Positions 7,991 to 15,884 of a DNA stretch of 23,291 bases are shown piece by piece. Location: the NCBI GenBank assembly GCA_003645745.1, contig QNCH01000003.1:1-23291 (forward strand), given 5' to 3'. The DNA comes from Candidatus Omnitrophota bacterium (GTDB lineage Bacteria > Omnitrophota > Gorgyraeia > B26-G9). The translations under genes and the position numbers were made by a program. Within the stretch, counting starts at the first letter, position 1. The number at the start of each line of letters is the position of its first letter. Under the pieces are notes generated by a model. The model saw nothing but the letters and a program-made list of their open reading frames with translations. It did not search any database and was not told the DNA's origin.

Positions 7991-8192
7991 TTTTTAATCC
8001 CCCTTTTTTTTGATTAACTTAATCCTTAAAAAAGCTTCCTCCACTTTTCTCCAGAATCTTCTGCAAATTTATGTAAATAAGAATAGAGATACTATCCTTT
8101 GAAGATCCATTGTCCTAATATTTCTATTAAGCAACTCCTCCTCTCTTTATTTATAACTTAAAAACTCTGTTTTTTCACTTGCCTTATTATTG
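7991..8192 (-). promoter_or_regulatory. Long 5' leader of flagellin with repeated GGA motifs
   Basis: Between the sigma-28 promoter and the flagellin ATG the minus strand carries about ten GGA trinucleotides, several as AGGA or TGGA, including AGGAGGAG near the 5' end and GGGGGA at the ribosome site. Clustered GGA motifs in a flagellin leader resemble CsrA/RsmA binding regions. A 13-codon frame (MDLQRIVSLFLFT) also lies in it. Confidence 0.5.
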
Positions 8193-8219
8193 TTATCGGC
8201 AAATTTTCCAAAAACTTTA
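8193..8219 (-). promoter_or_regulatory. Sigma-28 (FliA) promoter of flagellin
   Basis: The minus strand reads TAAAGTTT, an 11-nt spacer, then GCCGATAA. Both halves match the enterobacterial sigma-28 consensus exactly, with the standard spacing. Confidence 0.93.
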
Positions 8220-8244
8220 GCTTTTTTTTATTTATTTTTTAATA

Positions 8245-8416
8245 TATACTCAAACGTAATTGGTTTGTAAAATTTAGGCGTTTCCCTGTGACCTATATTG
8301 GAACGTTCTGACCTAAGACAAACCGTAGGCGCAGCTTGCTGCGTTGAGATTTGGAGATAGAAAAACGTTTCAATATGCAACGTCATAAAATTACAAACTT
8401 ATTACGTTTGAGTATA
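8245..8416. mobile_element. Foldback (MITE-like) element, full copy A
   Basis: A 172-bp element with terminal inverted repeats of about 26 bp starting TATACTCAAACGTAAT. Inner arms are also complementary: GTTTCCCTG region, AACGTTCT/AGAAAAACGTTT, CAAACC/GATTTG, and GCGCAGC/GCTGCGTT around the centre. Both ends are flanked by TA. A second full copy lies at 15885-16065. It contains no ORF of its own. It sits between the flgL stop and the flagellin promoter, 25 bp from the -35 box. Confidence 0.88.
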
Positions 8417-8510
8417 AATAAGAAAGGATTAAATACAGTCGAACCTATTAAGTTAATCAAAGAACGATTAAAAGCAACAACTACAGCGAAACAGCTTTAC
8501 TATGCAACCC

Positions 8511-9431
8511 CTAAATATAATTTAAAAGCGTATTTTGAATTAAACGCGCCCCCATATTTAAAGCAATCTGATAAATATTTTCCTGCGCCTGATATTTAAT
8601 TAGTATTTCCGCGTAATCAGTATCCTGCAGATCAGAAAGTTTTTCAGTATCCTGTAAAATTTCCAGGCCAAGCCTATGGTCGATAAAATCTAAACGGCAT
8701 ATTTTAGTACCTGTATTAGAATTTTCATTAATTACCCGTTCCAAAGAAGTGTTCAGATTATCCAAACAAGTTTCAACTTCAGACGCTTCAAAAGTAGCTT
8801 GAGGCTCCCTTAACGCATCTCTTAACTGAATAACCTGTGCAAAAATATCTTTTCCCACAGGCTGAAAGAGTTCATCACCTTTTGAATTAACAACCATAGT
8901 TTGATTTTTACCAATTACTCGTTCTATCTCGCCGTTAATACCCTCCGGATTTGGTGTTACACTAGTAATTGTACCGCCAGCATTTTTTACAGCGCTAAAA
9001 GGCGCGGTTAAAGTTTGTGTGCCGCCCAAAATATACTTTCCACTGACATTACTGTTTGCAAGGTCAACTAAATCCTCAAGATACTGATCTATTTGGTCAG
9101 CAAGAACACCCCTTTGCCCTTCAGTCATTAAATCTGAGCCCCCCCGGTTGCCAAGATCATTGATTTCAAATAATACATCTTCTGTATTAGAAAGTACAGA
9201 GCTTGTACTTTTAAGCCAATATAATGCTTCACTAATATTCGCGCTGTATTGCTCGAGTTCCGTGATATTAGTTTTAAAATTCATAGACTGAGTAATACCT
9301 ACAGGATCATCAGAAGGTTTTTCTATCCTTTTGCCTGAAGAAATTTTAGTCTGCATTTTCTGCATTTTATTTGAAACATCATTTAAATTAACTAATAAAT
9401 TTCTACTTAATGTATTATGCGTAACTCTCAT
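8511..9431 (-). CDS. flgL: Hook-filament junction protein FlgL (HAP3)
   Basis: A 306-residue flagellin-like junction protein that links hook-side FlgK to the filament. The N-terminus MRVTHNTLSRNLLVNLND and KISSGKRIEKPSDDPVGIT (about 29-47) is the classic FlgL pattern; the C-terminus has TEKLSDLQDTDYAEILIKYQ and ends MGARLIQNTLLNYI. The length is normal for the family. A GAGGT ribosome site lies 7 nt before the ATG. It follows flgK after 110 nt and ends 95 nt before a foldback element, so the flgJ-flgN-flgK-flgL transcript probably ends around there. The usual next genes fliW and csrA are not present. Confidence 0.94.
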   Translation of the reverse strand: MRVTHNTLSRNLLVNLNDVSNKMQKMQTKISSGKRIEKPSDDPVGITQSMNFKTNITELEQYSANISEALYWLKSTSSVLSNTEDVLFEINDLGNRGGSDLMTEGQRGVLADQIDQYLEDLVDLANSNVSGKYILGGTQTLTAPFSAVKNAGGTITSVTPNPEGINGEIERVIGKNQTMVVNSKGDELFQPVGKDIFAQVIQLRDALREPQATFEASEVETCLDNLNTSLERVINENSNTGTKICRLDFIDHRLGLEILQDTEKLSDLQDTDYAEILIKYQAQENIYQIALNMGARLIQNTLLNYI

Positions 9432-9541
9432 TATATTACCTCATAGTAACTTATTAAAGATTCCCCGCAAGCTGGACAGGCAGGCCTACAGGTTCTATTT
9501 TTTTACCCACAGATTTTATTATTTATTAATGAAGCATAAAG

Positions 9542-11206
9542 CTAAATAACATTAAGCAATGTATCAAGCATTTGCTGAACTATGACCAAATATTTAGCCG
9601 CAGCTTCATAAGATTGCTGGTATTTAATTAATTTGGTCATTTCCTCATCCAATGAAACCCCTGAAACTTCATCAATTCTATTGGTTAATTGCTGTACAAT
9701 TAATTCCTGATTATCAGACATACGCATTGCTTCATTTGATTCTACACCCAATCCGCCAATTATATCCGCGTTATAATAATTATCAATTGTTTTTGTCCCG
9801 TTACCCAAAATTAAGCTGTCTTTTAATGCTGCGATAGCTCTTGCATTGCTATTATCACCAGGATTACTACTTTGCGCTGCAGCGATTAAAGATGTATTAT
9901 TCTGCACCACTGAATTTACTGTCATATTAGAAGCGTCATTACCGCTAAAAAACGTATTTAGCCCCAGAGCCAGCAGTAAGTTAGTTGTATCATTAGAAAA
10001 AGTAACTCCATTAGGTGCAGTTAAATTAAGTTTATTTGTAGATGTAACTGTCGCTGATATATCAGCCAAACCATCTATTTGCGTAGCTAATTGGTTTAAT
10101 GTTGTGCCAGCAGTTATTGTAATTGACGTAGCAGTAATTGTACCTGCAGCATCCTTAACATTAATTGTAAATGTTCCAGCCTGCGGAGTATAAGGCAAGC
10201 CGGCAGAAACTAAAGCTGTATCAGCATCGTCTACCGCGTTATCTGAGACTAAACTTGTAAGCTCTGTTAAGCCATGCCCGCTTAAGTGCAATTCATTTAC
10301 TTCTTTAATTAAAGTATTACACATTGTGTCAAGATTATCCGCATATTCGGGAATTATTGTATCTCTTGCATACAACAGGCCTCCAATAGATCCGCTGGAA
10401 ATCGTTAAAATTTCGTCTGTGTCAACCCATTTAATATCTGCTAATGACAACTCGTTTTGCGGATTAGTCTCAGTTTTCAATTCAACCACATCACTGTTCC
10501 AGACTAAAGCTCTACCTGCAATAAATATTGAACACGCGCCATTTTTTTGTTCATTATAGGTAAAATCTGTTAACTGGGCAAATTCCTGAAGCAAAATCCC
10601 CCTTTTATCACGCAAATCATTAGCTTTATTACCATCTGCTTCACGGCTGACAATTTGATTATTAAGCTGGGCTATTTGCGTAGATAAACTGTTGATATAA
10701 CTCACTTTATTTTCTATTTCTTCATCTAAATTCAGCCTCAATTGATTTAGTTTAGAATCAATATCATTAATAGTACTACTAAATTGTAAACTCTGTTGAA
10801 TTAAAGATACACGGTTAGTCTGGTCCTCAGGATTATTAGCCAATGCATACCAGCTATTCCAAAAGGAAGCCATCAAATTGCTTAATCCCGCGTCTGAAGG
10901 TTCATTAAAATAAAGCTCCACTTGCTTGAGCATATCTTGTTTTTCCTGCCATTTATACATTGCAGATCTTTCTCTATACATTTGCAAATCAAGATAAGAA
11001 TCCCTGATCCTGCTAATATCTCCAACTTCGACTCCAGTGCCTACAGCGCCATAAGCATATACAGTAGGCTGTGTTGCTGTAAACGTAGTTTTTTGTCTGG
11101 AATAGCCTTCAGTATCAGCATTAGCAATATTGTTGCCTGTAATCTGCATTGCAATTTGATATGCCTGCAAAGCCCTTGCACCAATATTAAAACCTGCAAT
11201 TCCCAT
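9542..11206 (-). CDS. flgK: Hook-filament junction protein FlgK (HAP1)
   Basis: A 554-residue hook-associated protein forming the first ring between hook and filament. The N-terminal rod-like domain has IAMQITGNNIANADTEGYSR (about 18-37), the motif shared by axial proteins; a long helical region spans about 85-215. The C-terminus GVSLDEEMTKLIKYQQSYEA (about 516-535) followed by AAKYLVIVQQMLDTLLNVI is conserved for export and assembly. An extra IN-type module lies at about 343-420 (AGTFTINVKD...NDTTNLLLALGL), resembling the motifs in FliD. A GGGGTGAT ribosome site precedes the start. The gene is 24 nt downstream of flgN, its chaperone, and is followed by flgL. Confidence 0.95.
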   Translation of the reverse strand: MGIAGFNIGARALQAYQIAMQITGNNIANADTEGYSRQKTTFTATQPTVYAYGAVGTGVEVGDISRIRDSYLDLQMYRERSAMYKWQEKQDMLKQVELYFNEPSDAGLSNLMASFWNSWYALANNPEDQTNRVSLIQQSLQFSSTINDIDSKLNQLRLNLDEEIENKVSYINSLSTQIAQLNNQIVSREADGNKANDLRDKRGILLQEFAQLTDFTYNEQKNGACSIFIAGRALVWNSDVVELKTETNPQNELSLADIKWVDTDEILTISSGSIGGLLYARDTIIPEYADNLDTMCNTLIKEVNELHLSGHGLTELTSLVSDNAVDDADTALVSAGLPYTPQAGTFTINVKDAAGTITATSITITAGTTLNQLATQIDGLADISATVTSTNKLNLTAPNGVTFSNDTTNLLLALGLNTFFSGNDASNMTVNSVVQNNTSLIAAAQSSNPGDNSNARAIAALKDSLILGNGTKTIDNYYNADIIGGLGVESNEAMRMSDNQELIVQQLTNRIDEVSGVSLDEEMTKLIKYQQSYEAAAKYLVIVQQMLDTLLNVI

Positions 11207-11230
11207 TTTTAAATCACCCCTTTTTTTTAA

Positions 11231-11728
11231 TTAGCTATGGCCAGCGCAAACCTGTTGATTATATTCCTGCATTACACCATACCTGTTATAGCTAATTTGC
11301 TGTTTGCCAAGTCCTGAAAAAGTTCTAATTTCTTCTTTTGTCTGCATCAACAAACTATTATTTAAAACTAAATTATCTGTATTTGCCTTGCGCAAAGAAC
11401 CTGATACAGACAACAATTCATTACGTATTTTTTGCAAGCCAGCGCCAAACGAATCAGAAACTAACGCGGATAATTTATGCAAAGAAAGCACATTTGGCTG
11501 AAGGTTAAAACAAACTGACAAACGTTTAATACAAGCTTTACGGGAAATTTCTATTTCATTAATTTCATCCAAAACTGCTTCTTTATCTTTTAAAATACCA
11601 TTTACCGCAGTTAAATCTCTGTGGACTAAATGTTTTTTTTCTTCGTTTGTTAAATCCAGCAACTTTTTATAACAACAAACTTGCTGCGTAATTAAATTTA
11701 ATAATACTTTTATTTCCCGATCAATCAT
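11231..11728 (-). CDS. flgN: Flagellar export chaperone FlgN
   Basis: A 165-residue, largely helical protein of the FlgN type, which binds the C-termini of FlgK and FlgL in the cytoplasm and delivers them to the export gate. Recognition rests on the size, the helical pattern (LLNLITQQVCCYKKLLDLTN, about 10-29; EEKKHLVHRDLTAVNGILKD, about 29-48, then KEAVLDEIN) and the position directly upstream of flgK. The later region LRKANTDNLVLNNSLL (about 112-127) fits the typical NxLNxxLI segment of FlgN. A GAGAGGGT ribosome site lies 5 nt before the ATG. It starts 27 nt after flgJ. No flgM gene lies next to it, which is the common arrangement in other bacteria. Confidence 0.82.
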   Translation of the reverse strand: MIDREIKVLLNLITQQVCCYKKLLDLTNEEKKHLVHRDLTAVNGILKDKEAVLDEINEIEISRKACIKRLSVCFNLQPNVLSLHKLSALVSDSFGAGLQKIRNELLSVSGSLRKANTDNLVLNNSLLMQTKEEIRTFSGLGKQQISYNRYGVMQEYNQQVCAGHS

Positions 11729-11755
11729 TGTACCCTCTCAATATTTTTAGATTTT

Positions 11756-12049
11756 TTAACGGCAAAGCTGTTGATACAGCATTTGCGAAAGTCCCATCTG
11801 ATTAGTTTTAGCCATTTCTTTTGATATCGCACTATCCTGTAAATCCTGAAAAATTTCTTCTCCCTGCGCTCCGCCGAAGAGTTCACTTTTCTGTACAGTT
11901 TGGCGCATTGTATGTAATAAATTATTTATAAATACAGCTTCAAAATCATCACAAGTTTTTTTAAGTTTCTGATTATACGCGCAGCCTAAAGTATCAATAT
12001 TATATTTTTGAATTTGATGCATATTTTTACTGATAATATTAGTTTCCAT
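11756..12049 (-). CDS. flgJ: FlgJ-like rod-binding protein without muramidase domain
   Basis: A 97-residue protein equal to the N-terminal rod-binding domain of FlgJ. The core is KLKKTCDDFEAVFINNLLHT (about 28-47), the typical CxxFEAIFxxxMLKxMR-like motif, followed by MRQTVQKSELFGGAQGEEIF and DLQDSAISKEMAKTNQMGLS. FlgJ acts as rod cap in the periplasm. The C-terminal glucosaminidase domain seen in enterobacteria is absent, as in many lineages that encode the lytic enzyme elsewhere. An AGGA ribosome site lies upstream, and just before it is a fragment of the TACTCAAACG element. The 248-nt gap to flgI suggests a separate transcription unit starting here. Confidence 0.9.
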   Translation of the reverse strand: METNIISKNMHQIQKYNIDTLGCAYNQKLKKTCDDFEAVFINNLLHTMRQTVQKSELFGGAQGEEIFQDLQDSAISKEMAKTNQMGLSQMLYQQLCR

Positions 12050-12065
12050 CTGTTTTTCCTATCCT

Positions 12066-12089
12066 TATACTCAAACGTAATAGGTTTGC
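12066..12089. repeat. Terminal fragment of the TACTCAAACG element
   Basis: TATACTCAAACGTAATAGGT followed by TTGC matches one terminus of the full foldback elements. It lies 16 nt upstream of the flgJ start and abuts its ribosome site. Confidence 0.85.
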
Positions 12090-12103
12090 AGGGATAAATT
12101 AAA

Positions 12104-12213
12104 TCCCCTGCAAGCGGGGAATGACACTGTAGAGTATTCTATAATCAATCATATTAGCTTTGTTAGCATTCCCATTTTTGTCATTCCCGCAATTTTTTAG
12201 CGGGAATCCACTT
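12104..12213. repeat. Paired hairpins with ATTCCCGC family copy 2
   Basis: A small TCCCC/GGGGA hairpin (12104-12120) followed by AATGACA is paired, 60 nt later, with a full ATTCCCGC/GCGGGAAT hairpin at 12180-12213. The same two-hairpin layout occurs at 17411-17540. Confidence 0.75.
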
Positions 12214-12240
12214 AAGCAAAATTCAATCTAACTCAGCTTC

Positions 12241-12297
12241 TTTTTTGCAACCATCTAAAATTAAATAACTTAAAAAGAAAATTCCTACTATATCAAG
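12241..12297 (-). repeat. Sequence shared by the 3' ends of flgI and ldhA
   Basis: Right after the flgI stop the minus strand carries GGAATTTTCTTTTTAAGTT and more AT-rich sequence. A near copy follows ldhA at 861-920; 17 bases are identical (12267-12283 and 893-909). Both are next to ATTCCCGC hairpins. Confidence 0.65.
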
Positions 12298-13428
12298 TTA
12301 AATAATCACCAAGTCAGCTTGCAATGCCCCTGCCTGCTTAATTGCCTGAAAAATCGCAATCATATCACGCGGAGTAACTCCTAATTCATTTAAAGCATTA
12401 GCTACTTCGCCAATATTTATTCCTTCACTCATCAGCACTAAAGGAGCTTTATCTTCGCTCACTTCTGCCTGCGCCTGTTCTGTAATCACGGTAACGCCTC
12501 CTTGAGCAAACGGCTTTGCCTGCGATACCGAAGACGCTGGCTTAATTTCAATATTCAAATTTCCATGTGCTACTACTATAGTAGAAATCCTAACATTCTC
12601 TCCCGCAACAATAGTGCCAGTTCTTTCATTAATTACTACTTTAGCAACCATATCCGGAACAACCTCTATTTTTTCCAATCTAGCAATCAGGCTGATTACA
12701 TTTTCTAGATAATCCTGCGGTATTTGCACAGATAAAGAACCCCCGTCATTGGCTAAAGCAATATGCCCGTCGAACTCCTGGTTCACTGCGTCCACAAGCC
12801 TGCTGCAAGTAGTAAAATCAGCGCTTTTTAAAGTAACTTCCAGAGTATTGTTGCGCACAAAATTCATTGGCACTTCTCTTTCAATTAATGCCCCCTGCGG
12901 TATCCTGCCCACGGTAGGATGATTTTTCTGCACACTTGCCTTACCCTTTCCTCCTGCGTTAAACCCGCCGATAGAAACAGGCCCCTGAGCCACTGCATAT
13001 ACTTTTTTGTCTGCCCCGGAAAGCGGTGTCATCAGTAATGTTCCGCCCTGCAAATCTGTACAATTGCCAAGAGAAGAAACTGTGCAGTCAATTCTGCTTC
13101 CTGTTCTGACAAAAGGAGGCAATTCAGCAGTAACAATCACTGCAGCCACATTTTTAACTGAAATATCATTTTTAGAAACTGTTATGCCTAATTTTTCCAA
13201 CATACTTACAATAGATTGAAAAGTAAAACCTGCAGAATTGCCATCTCCAGTGCCATTTAATCCCACAATTAAGCCATAACCAATTAACTGATTTCCCCTG
13301 ACCCCCTGAATATGCGCGATATCTTTAAGCCTTACCGCAGCTTGCGCGGGCATAGTTATATTTAAACAAAAAACTAAATTTATCAGAAAAAAAATAATAT
13401 ATTTCTGTGTTTGTTTTAAAACGGCCAT
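12298..13428 (-). CDS. flgI: Flagellar P-ring protein FlgI
   Basis: A 376-residue P-ring subunit that surrounds the rod in the periplasm at the peptidoglycan layer. A Sec signal peptide (MAVLKQTQKYIIFFLINLVF, cleavage after MPAQA) leads into AVRLKDIAHIQGVRGNQLIG and YGLIVGLNGTGDG, the most conserved FlgI region. GAQ-type blocks such as LLMTPLSGADKKVYAVAQGP and VSIGGFNAGG are also present, and the end LNELGVTPRDMIAIFQAIKQ then AGALQADLVII is typical. I preferred the ATG at 13428: GGAG lies 7 nt upstream, and a start at 13446 would add six residues before the signal. It overlaps the end of flgH by 13 nt. The next gene, flgJ, is 248 nt away. Confidence 0.95.
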   Translation of the reverse strand: MAVLKQTQKYIIFFLINLVFCLNITMPAQAAVRLKDIAHIQGVRGNQLIGYGLIVGLNGTGDGNSAGFTFQSIVSMLEKLGITVSKNDISVKNVAAVIVTAELPPFVRTGSRIDCTVSSLGNCTDLQGGTLLMTPLSGADKKVYAVAQGPVSIGGFNAGGKGKASVQKNHPTVGRIPQGALIEREVPMNFVRNNTLEVTLKSADFTTCSRLVDAVNQEFDGHIALANDGGSLSVQIPQDYLENVISLIARLEKIEVVPDMVAKVVINERTGTIVAGENVRISTIVVAHGNLNIEIKPASSVSQAKPFAQGGVTVITEQAQAEVSEDKAPLVLMSEGINIGEVANALNELGVTPRDMIAIFQAIKQAGALQADLVII

Positions 13429-14084
13429 ATTGTGTCTCCAAACCATTCCAAGAACCCTCTTTTCTGTTTATCTCCTATAGGCCCTTTGCCAAGATAGGAA
13501 ATTTTTGCATCTGCCACATTATATGAGTAAACGATATTTCCAGCGCTAACATCCTCAGAACGCACAACGCCATTTAAAACAATAATCTGCTCCTCAGCAT
13601 TAACTGAAACATTTTGTTTGCCTTCAATTACTAAATTATTATTGGGCAAAACATCGACAACTTTGCATGTAATTCTGGCTTTAAACTTATCATTGCGTGA
13701 AGTTGTACCTGATCCCTGAAAATCCTTTTTTGCGCTTAGTTTTATTTGCGGTAAAATACTTGAATTTGCCGGATCTGACTGCACATCAGTACCTTTGCCC
13801 AGCAAACCTTTAAAAACATTACGCAGCCCATTAACTGTAAACCATTGTTCAATTTTGTCTTCAACTTGTGAAGAACGCCCTGTTTTAGTGCTTGCTGTCC
13901 TGCTTGCACTGGAATTTTCACTAATCAGCACAGTAATAATATCATCAATCTGCCTTGCTTTATGATCCACAAAAAAAGAAGCGCTCTGAGCGTTTTCTGC
14001 CTGCCACAAAGAAACCGCATAAACAGAATCCTGATTTATAAAGCAAAACATTAACAACATTGCCAGGGTTACTTTTATCCCCAT
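13416..14084 (-). CDS. flgH: Flagellar L-ring protein FlgH
   Basis: A 222-residue L-ring subunit that forms the bushing in the outer membrane, so its presence implies a diderm envelope. Conserved features are SLWQ near the mature N-terminus, FFVDHKARQIDDIITVLISE (about 37-56), NSSASRTASTKTG, FQGSGTTSRNDKFKARITCK (about 124-143), VVDVLPNNNLVIEGKQNVSV and the end DAKISYLGKGPIGDKQKRGF. FlgH is normally a lipoprotein. Here the signal region MLLMFCFINQDSVYA has one cysteine but no canonical lipobox, and cleavage by signal peptidase I after SVYA looks more likely. The start ATG shares one base with the flgA stop (TAATG), so translation is coupled. Confidence 0.94.
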   Translation of the reverse strand: MGIKVTLAMLLMFCFINQDSVYAVSLWQAENAQSASFFVDHKARQIDDIITVLISENSSASRTASTKTGRSSQVEDKIEQWFTVNGLRNVFKGLLGKGTDVQSDPANSSILPQIKLSAKKDFQGSGTTSRNDKFKARITCKVVDVLPNNNLVIEGKQNVSVNAEEQIIVLNGVVRSEDVSAGNIVYSYNVADAKISYLGKGPIGDKQKRGFLEWFGDTIWPF

Positions 14085-15070
14085 TATTCTCTCCCCATAG
14101 GCACACGCACCAAAGAACTACTAATCACTTGAGCATAAACGTCCTTTTTAGAAACAATATTTTTTACTCTGACCATTTCTCCCTTAGCTCCATTTTCACA
14201 CACACAGCCTTTAGCAGTAACCTTCATTGCCTGAGTTTCAATTAAAATTGTTACTGGATAATTCCTCTTAACTAACCACTGTTTTTGCACCATATTCGCG
14301 CAGATAATCTGCTCAGGCCTGATCAACCTTCTTGCCTGTTTGCCTACAACATCTTGTACTCGGCTTAAAACATTACTTCTCTGGTTACTAATCTCATCCC
14401 TGCGCACATAAACAGCATCCTGCGCAATTAATTCCCCTTTTTCAAACCTGCGTTGAGACACTAAAACATCCCCAAACCTTTTTAAATTCAAACACACAGG
14501 CACTTTTGCGCAAACTATTAAATTCTGGCGTATTTTCGCGTTAAGCAGCATCCTACCCTGAAATTTTATGCCAGGACGCGCATAAATCTCAATAGAAGTC
14601 TCTGTATCCGCGACAAACACATCTTTAGGCATCCTGCCCGCTTCAATTACCACATCTGCCTCTGCCCACGGCATAACTTTAAGCACATATTGCTTAGCTT
14701 CTGCAAAAATTTCTCTGCCGGAAATCAGTTTATAGCTAGTATTCACAACCACTCTTTGTGAACCTTTAAAAACATAAGCTTCAGGATTAATGCCATTTTC
14801 CCTTAATTTAATTTTAAGATAATCTAAATTTATTTCTCTTTGCCTGCCCGGCATTGCAGCTTTGCCAATTTCAACACCCATAACATTGCGCAGCTGCTGA
14901 GGATTATCCATACCGTTTATTCGCGCTACATCTTCAACTAAAATTTTTACCCCACTAACCTGCGCCTGCTCCAATAAACTGAAAACAGGCAAATCCAAGG
15001 CAAAAACAAAACCAGCAGCAACTAATTGAACCCCCGCAAACAAAGCTGTTATAAAAAAATATCGTCTCAT
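14084..15070 (-). CDS. flgA: Flagellar P-ring assembly chaperone FlgA
   Basis: A 328-residue periplasmic protein that assists polymerisation of FlgI into the P-ring. A signal peptide (MRRYFFITALFAGVQLVAAG, cleavage probably after FVFA) is followed by an N-terminal domain with VEDVARINGM. The C-terminal FlgA region carries the SAF-type fold: RRFEKGELIAQDAVYVRRDE (about 208-227), VVGKQARRLIRPEQIICANM (about 242-261), VKRNYPVTILIETQAMKVTA (about 270-289) and GEMVRVKNIVSKKDVYAQVI. The protein is longer than the enterobacterial FlgA (about 220 residues) because of the N-terminal domain, as in many non-enteric bacteria. It follows flgG after 9 nt and overlaps flgH by one base. Confidence 0.92.
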   Translation of the reverse strand: MRRYFFITALFAGVQLVAAGFVFALDLPVFSLLEQAQVSGVKILVEDVARINGMDNPQQLRNVMGVEIGKAAMPGRQREINLDYLKIKLRENGINPEAYVFKGSQRVVVNTSYKLISGREIFAEAKQYVLKVMPWAEADVVIEAGRMPKDVFVADTETSIEIYARPGIKFQGRMLLNAKIRQNLIVCAKVPVCLNLKRFGDVLVSQRRFEKGELIAQDAVYVRRDEISNQRSNVLSRVQDVVGKQARRLIRPEQIICANMVQKQWLVKRNYPVTILIETQAMKVTAKGCVCENGAKGEMVRVKNIVSKKDVYAQVISSSLVRVPMGRE

Positions 15071-15079
15071 TTTACTTAT

Positions 15080-15868
15080 TTACCTTTTAATTCTATTTGC
15101 CTGCTGAAGCATATCATCTGTAGCCTGAATAGCTTTAGCATTTATCTCATAAGCCCTTTGCGCCACAATCATATTTACCATTTCCTCTACAACTTTCACA
15201 TTAGACATTTCCAAAAAACCTGTTGCTATTGTGCCTAAGCCATCTTCTCCAGGCATACCGGAAACAGGGTCGCCTGAAGCGCCGGTAACTTCATACAAAT
15301 TTTTGCCAATACTTTTTAGCCCAGCAGGATTGATAAATTTTACCAGCTCTATAGAACCAAGATTTTGCGCTGTAGAGTCTCCTGCTAAAAGTACAGTTAC
15401 TGTGCCGTCAATACCCACATTCAAATCTGTAGCATCGCTGGGCAGAACAATTTCAGGCTGCAAAACAAACCCATCAGAATTAACTACTTTACCCTCAGAA
15501 TCAACTTTAAACGCTCCATCCCTGGAATAAGCAACAGCGCCGTCAGGTTTTAACACCTGAAAAAAACCATCGCCTTCAATAATTAAATCCAGGGGATTTT
15601 CTGTTTGCATATAATCACCTTGTGAGAATATTTTTTGTGTAGCTACTGTGCGTGATCCATTGCCCACCTGAATGCCTGTAGGTATTTGCAAACCAGTTGC
15701 CACTTCCGTGCCTGCAGCTTTAATTGTGCTATAAAGTAAATCCTGAAAATTCACCCTTGACTTCTTAAACCCTGTAGTATTTACATTTGCCAGGTTATTT
15801 GCCACAACATCAATATTCATTTGCTGTGCCTGCATTCCTGAAGCAGCTGACCATAAACCTCTAATCAT
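15080..15868 (-). CDS. flgG: Flagellar distal rod protein FlgG
   Basis: A 262-residue distal rod subunit. MIRGLWSAASGMQAQQMNID and VVANNLANVNTTGFKKSRVN are the classic FlgG N-terminus; the FlgG-specific segment and LDLIIEGDGFFQVLKPDG (about 93-110) follow, and the C-terminus SNVKVVEEMVNMIVAQRAYE then INAKAIQATDDMLQQAN is almost canonical. The length is exactly that of the family. An AGGGAGAT ribosome site precedes the ATG. Directly upstream, 16 nt from the start, begins a 181-bp foldback element that separates it from flgF. flgA follows after 9 nt. Confidence 0.97.
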   Translation of the reverse strand: MIRGLWSAASGMQAQQMNIDVVANNLANVNTTGFKKSRVNFQDLLYSTIKAAGTEVATGLQIPTGIQVGNGSRTVATQKIFSQGDYMQTENPLDLIIEGDGFFQVLKPDGAVAYSRDGAFKVDSEGKVVNSDGFVLQPEIVLPSDATDLNVGIDGTVTVLLAGDSTAQNLGSIELVKFINPAGLKSIGKNLYEVTGASGDPVSGMPGEDGLGTIATGFLEMSNVKVVEEMVNMIVAQRAYEINAKAIQATDDMLQQANRIKR

Positions 15869-15884
15869 AATTAATCTCCCTGTT

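Noticed and set aside
8351..8599. 82-codon forward frame starting in foldback copy A
   Set aside because: It begins inside a non-coding palindrome, has no ribosome site and runs antisense into the conserved end of flgL.
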